This document shows positions 62,901 to 64,000 of a DNA stretch of 64,000 nucleotides, piece after piece. Numbering within the stretch: position 1 is the first letter of the stretch; every line of letters starts with the position of its first letter. Source of the stretch: Kistimonas sp964291505 (GTDB lineage: Bacteria; Pseudomonadota; Gammaproteobacteria; Pseudomonadales; Endozoicomonadaceae); the NCBI GenBank assembly GCA_964291505.2, contig OZ220199.1, forward strand, positions 1,116,001-1,180,000. The letters run 5' to 3'. The position numbers and the translations under genes were made by a program. The notes below the pieces were generated by a model that saw only the letters and a list, made by a program, of their open reading frames with translations, did not search any database and was not told where the DNA came from.

Positions 62901-64000
62901 TTCGCCTTCCTCACCCATAAAGCTTATAAAACACTCAGCATCATCCGTGAGTTCGCCGACAGGAAAAGGGTTGTCCGACTCTCTTTTCGCCAGGATATTA
63001 TCCGCATACTGCTCAACATCAATATCTCTGTGCGTAGCTTCCCCCGGCTCCCATGTAGCCTGTTGAATATCATATTCTTCTCTGGAACCAATAGACTCTT
63101 CATCGGACGCTGCTGCCGTTGCTAATTCATACTGAGCAGGCATGACAACATAATCCTCACTGACATACCCTGGACGAACAATAATATCCGTCATGGCATC
63201 CAGAACCGACTGATGGAGCGGACCAGCATCCCGTTTCCACGGCGATGTTCTTGATAATGCGGTCTTCAATAAATCCAGTTGCGAGTACGTTAATTTTTTA
63301 TGCAATTCTGTAGTCATAACTGATTTAACCAGACCATAAACATCACTAAACAAATAAAAATTCTGCCTTATTTTTTTCTTATCTGTCACTTTAACGAATA
63401 GTTCAATCATTGATAGAAAACAGACTTTCAATAATAAAGACTGATCGCCTATCCGTATACTTTTTGAATTTAATGCATCCCAAATTGATTGCAGCCTAAA
63501 AAAAGTTATATTGTCGGCATATGTTCCGCACCACGTCAATATAACCTCTTCATAATACTTACGCAGTACAAGACTGTCCGTCAAACAGTCACTCCTATAA
63601 AGCACTTGGTATTCTCCAACACCACACTCTTCTACAATAACCTGCATTCTTTCACGGGTGTATACATCGTTAATCAAATCATTAGCCAGAGCTTTGATTT
63701 TTTTAAGTTTCTCCCTTTCTTGACGCTCTTTGTATATTTCAATGCGTATTTCTTCGCAGTCTTTTCCTAACAATTGATAATAATCCAAGCGTTCTACAGC
63801 ACTTTCCAGAAAACAACTATTTAGATAAACTGATCGATACGCTTTTGCAGGAATAGCAAACTCCCATAATAAATCCAGCATTTCATCGACACACTGAGAG
63901 CTAATGACATCATCACTGCTTTGTTCCGAGAAAGACTCCAAATATTGTATAATGCGAAAAAACCAGAAAGCTTGAATCAGGTTTTTATCCTCGCTCGAAA
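59925..64000 (-). CDS. Giant helical repeat protein, 5' end beyond the window
   Basis: At least 1358 codons are open. The apparent TTG start at 63941 has no ribosome-binding site, and the frame continues upstream without a stop to base 64000 (SSEDKNLIQAFWFFRIIQYL precedes it), so the N-terminus is probably missing. The protein is almost fully alpha-helical. Numbering from the TTG, residues about 115-470 and about 555-915 are two copies of one unit with a period near 440: for example LSRDHAKEILHYILRIGY and LSREHASDILNYLLRINY, or LRCAKLLMFMLINTLG and KRCAALFTHMLLSCLG. A different C-terminal part follows (about 950-1338). There is no signal peptide or catalytic motif I recognise. It ends 7 bp from the convergent small secreted protein gene. 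Size and repeats suggest a scaffold-like effector; that is inference. Confidence 0.75.
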   Translation of the reverse strand, partial: SSEDKNLIQAFWFFRIIQYLESFSEQSSDDVISSQCVDEMLDLLWEFAIPAKAYRSVYLNSCFLESAVERLDYYQLLGKDCEEIRIEIYKERQEREKLKKIKALANDLINDVYTRERMQVIVEECGVGEYQVLYRSDCLTDSLVLRKYYEEVILTWCGTYADNITFFRLQSIWDALNSKSIRIGDQSLLLKVCFLSMIELFVKVTDKKKIRQNFYLFSDVYGLVKSVMTTELHKKLTYSQLDLLKTALSRTSPWKRDAGPLHQSVLDAMTDIIVRPGYVSEDYVVMPAQYELATAAASDEESIGSREEYDIQQATWEPGEATHRDIDVEQYADNILAKRESDNPFPVGELTDDAECFISFMGEEGELSRDHAKEILHYILRIGYEADNTELLGLQLNTAQKAISCIGNEPARLRCAKLLMFMLINTLGAYRRETLDAGQKELIETLYTHIKQCYLRSYDTFFSRDEADYFVNILHYFKIHKHLSFEYDHEARLARHGEEVQRFLEEVNLARAAEEAKRKEAYPLEVTMGFVRRLLSGDIDEVTADNHTQGIDIEFILPLENVADPLDDFDLNVHFLYLLLCPYRNIPQQKKFDVLAAVFNSLNSRNIDDGQKKQLLTELWMLRLVQSADDVLSALLLQRAAENLDTLLTLMSNAIGRGWHQLLTSDGLDTLHKTLDYIQTQQSSDTDRQHTEELLRLVNEAFAAQDETGVTAELRGKPSEPPASTGELRELSPQQTESFSLVSEQVSDSAANTPDNQALDTTIEDIDRYVDDLLTENVLNLFGRISDLGHDTERYRSFIDVPASDPLSREHASDILNYLLRINYQTSSWQQLEYALGAVKFSIPRLTDDACQKRCAALFTHMLLSCLGQLHIGEESEPAEQETATLLQVFADHVSWCIENAFDQLCNRDDVHIALTRLHEWDSLGIVALSSCLKEKISGHIQTQPEKTAMMEPDIPHSSPESLFSLSSVALLDALPVDTVRERLLSDIPPCHQIKQLVRDKKTGETVYRDVNLQDMIDDLLLPHDGELPDAKIVEAVECGTCLLNVMGDHAFTANYFRRMFLRAVESERPIDKAIVIQNLPDDEMSYLHKSVESGLGFVTQLQYLQSEGGKSAGEPETDDAQKAYRRLVRVEAYERYLEDYKCDLDISNYLNDSVGIFIDTQFLSIVYMHYWRLSDSPVFETIRTLIEEVINNLHNDDPNAFWERNQRANMHEKVEIFTSLDGASRKKLKQCYPQSLKYAVIEDMHSLYPREEGLDINVIRETIKSLEKQDTAEIAWDRLIKLCIQFGYVVNLSKLTQGQKKLKAILKGMLREKSDAIQKGAITTDYDDNVVYLQSIFCQDLLESQVKRSSHGQSRR

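Noticed and set aside
1..64000. CRISPR array, insertion sequences, tRNA or rRNA genes
   Set aside because: I saw no regularly spaced identical repeats with unique spacers, no transposase, and no recognisable RNA gene other than the riboswitch.

Overview
The window looks like a chromosome segment of a host-associated marine gammaproteobacterium. An Endozoicomonas-type symbiont is my best guess: GC-rich metabolic operons are interleaved with AT-rich genes for eukaryote-like or toxin-like proteins (a Vibrio cholerae cytolysin homologue, a RING-finger protein, a PI-PLC-like enzyme, a possible USP-type deubiquitinase, a possible PI3/4-kinase-like protein and a giant helical repeat protein). The taxon is inferred from content; no rRNA or other marker is present.

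Layout. 1-1.2 kb: 3' part missing of an unknown protein. 1.7-3.6 kb and 8.0-16.75 kb (all minus strand): an ethanolamine-utilisation microcompartment locus in two blocks. The main block runs eutB-eutC-eutL-extended BMC protein-eutE-eutM-eutT-pduL-eutJ-eut_hyp and ends at a strong terminator; the second block is pduS-pduT. Between them lie a pore-forming cytolysin (plus strand) and a RING protein (minus strand). eutB carries an apparent one-base deletion. 17.2-21.8 kb: three AT-rich accessory genes, two with signs of damage at their 5' ends. 22.1-25.4 kb: cobalamin riboswitch, btuF and btuB. 25.45-29.2 kb: an NO-response module (nnrS, small membrane protein, group-III-like globin) with a sigma-54 promoter and NorR operators, plus norR. 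29.5 kb: a PduO-like protein. 30.3-33.6 kb: accessory island in which two paralogous membrane proteins flank a candidate cysteine protease. 34.2-42.5 kb: FimV/LysM protein, a 15-bp-period DnaA-box-like array, and a peptide ABC importer. 42.5-51.5 kb: SDR, PPC-domain protein, membrane AraC regulator, repeated operator-like sequences, and a beta-helix/dihaem cytochrome/DUF1302/DUF1329 envelope operon. 51.6-64 kb: unknown protein, LemA-M48 protease pair, kinase-like protein, GST, small envelope proteins, TRIC-family channel, and the giant protein that runs off the right edge.

How it fits together. The locus can cleave ethanolamine inside a shell (EutBC), oxidise acetaldehyde to acetyl-CoA (EutE), make acetyl phosphate (PduL) and recycle the cobalamin cofactor (PduS reductase, EutT adenosyltransferase); BtuF/BtuB under a riboswitch supply B12. 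FNR/CRP-family-type boxes precede both eut blocks, which would fit low-oxygen control. The cytolysin and the lipid phosphodiesterase-like protein suggest that host membranes could be a source of ethanolamine, but that link is inference only. No eutA, eutH, eutG, eutP/Q/S or eutR was seen in the window.
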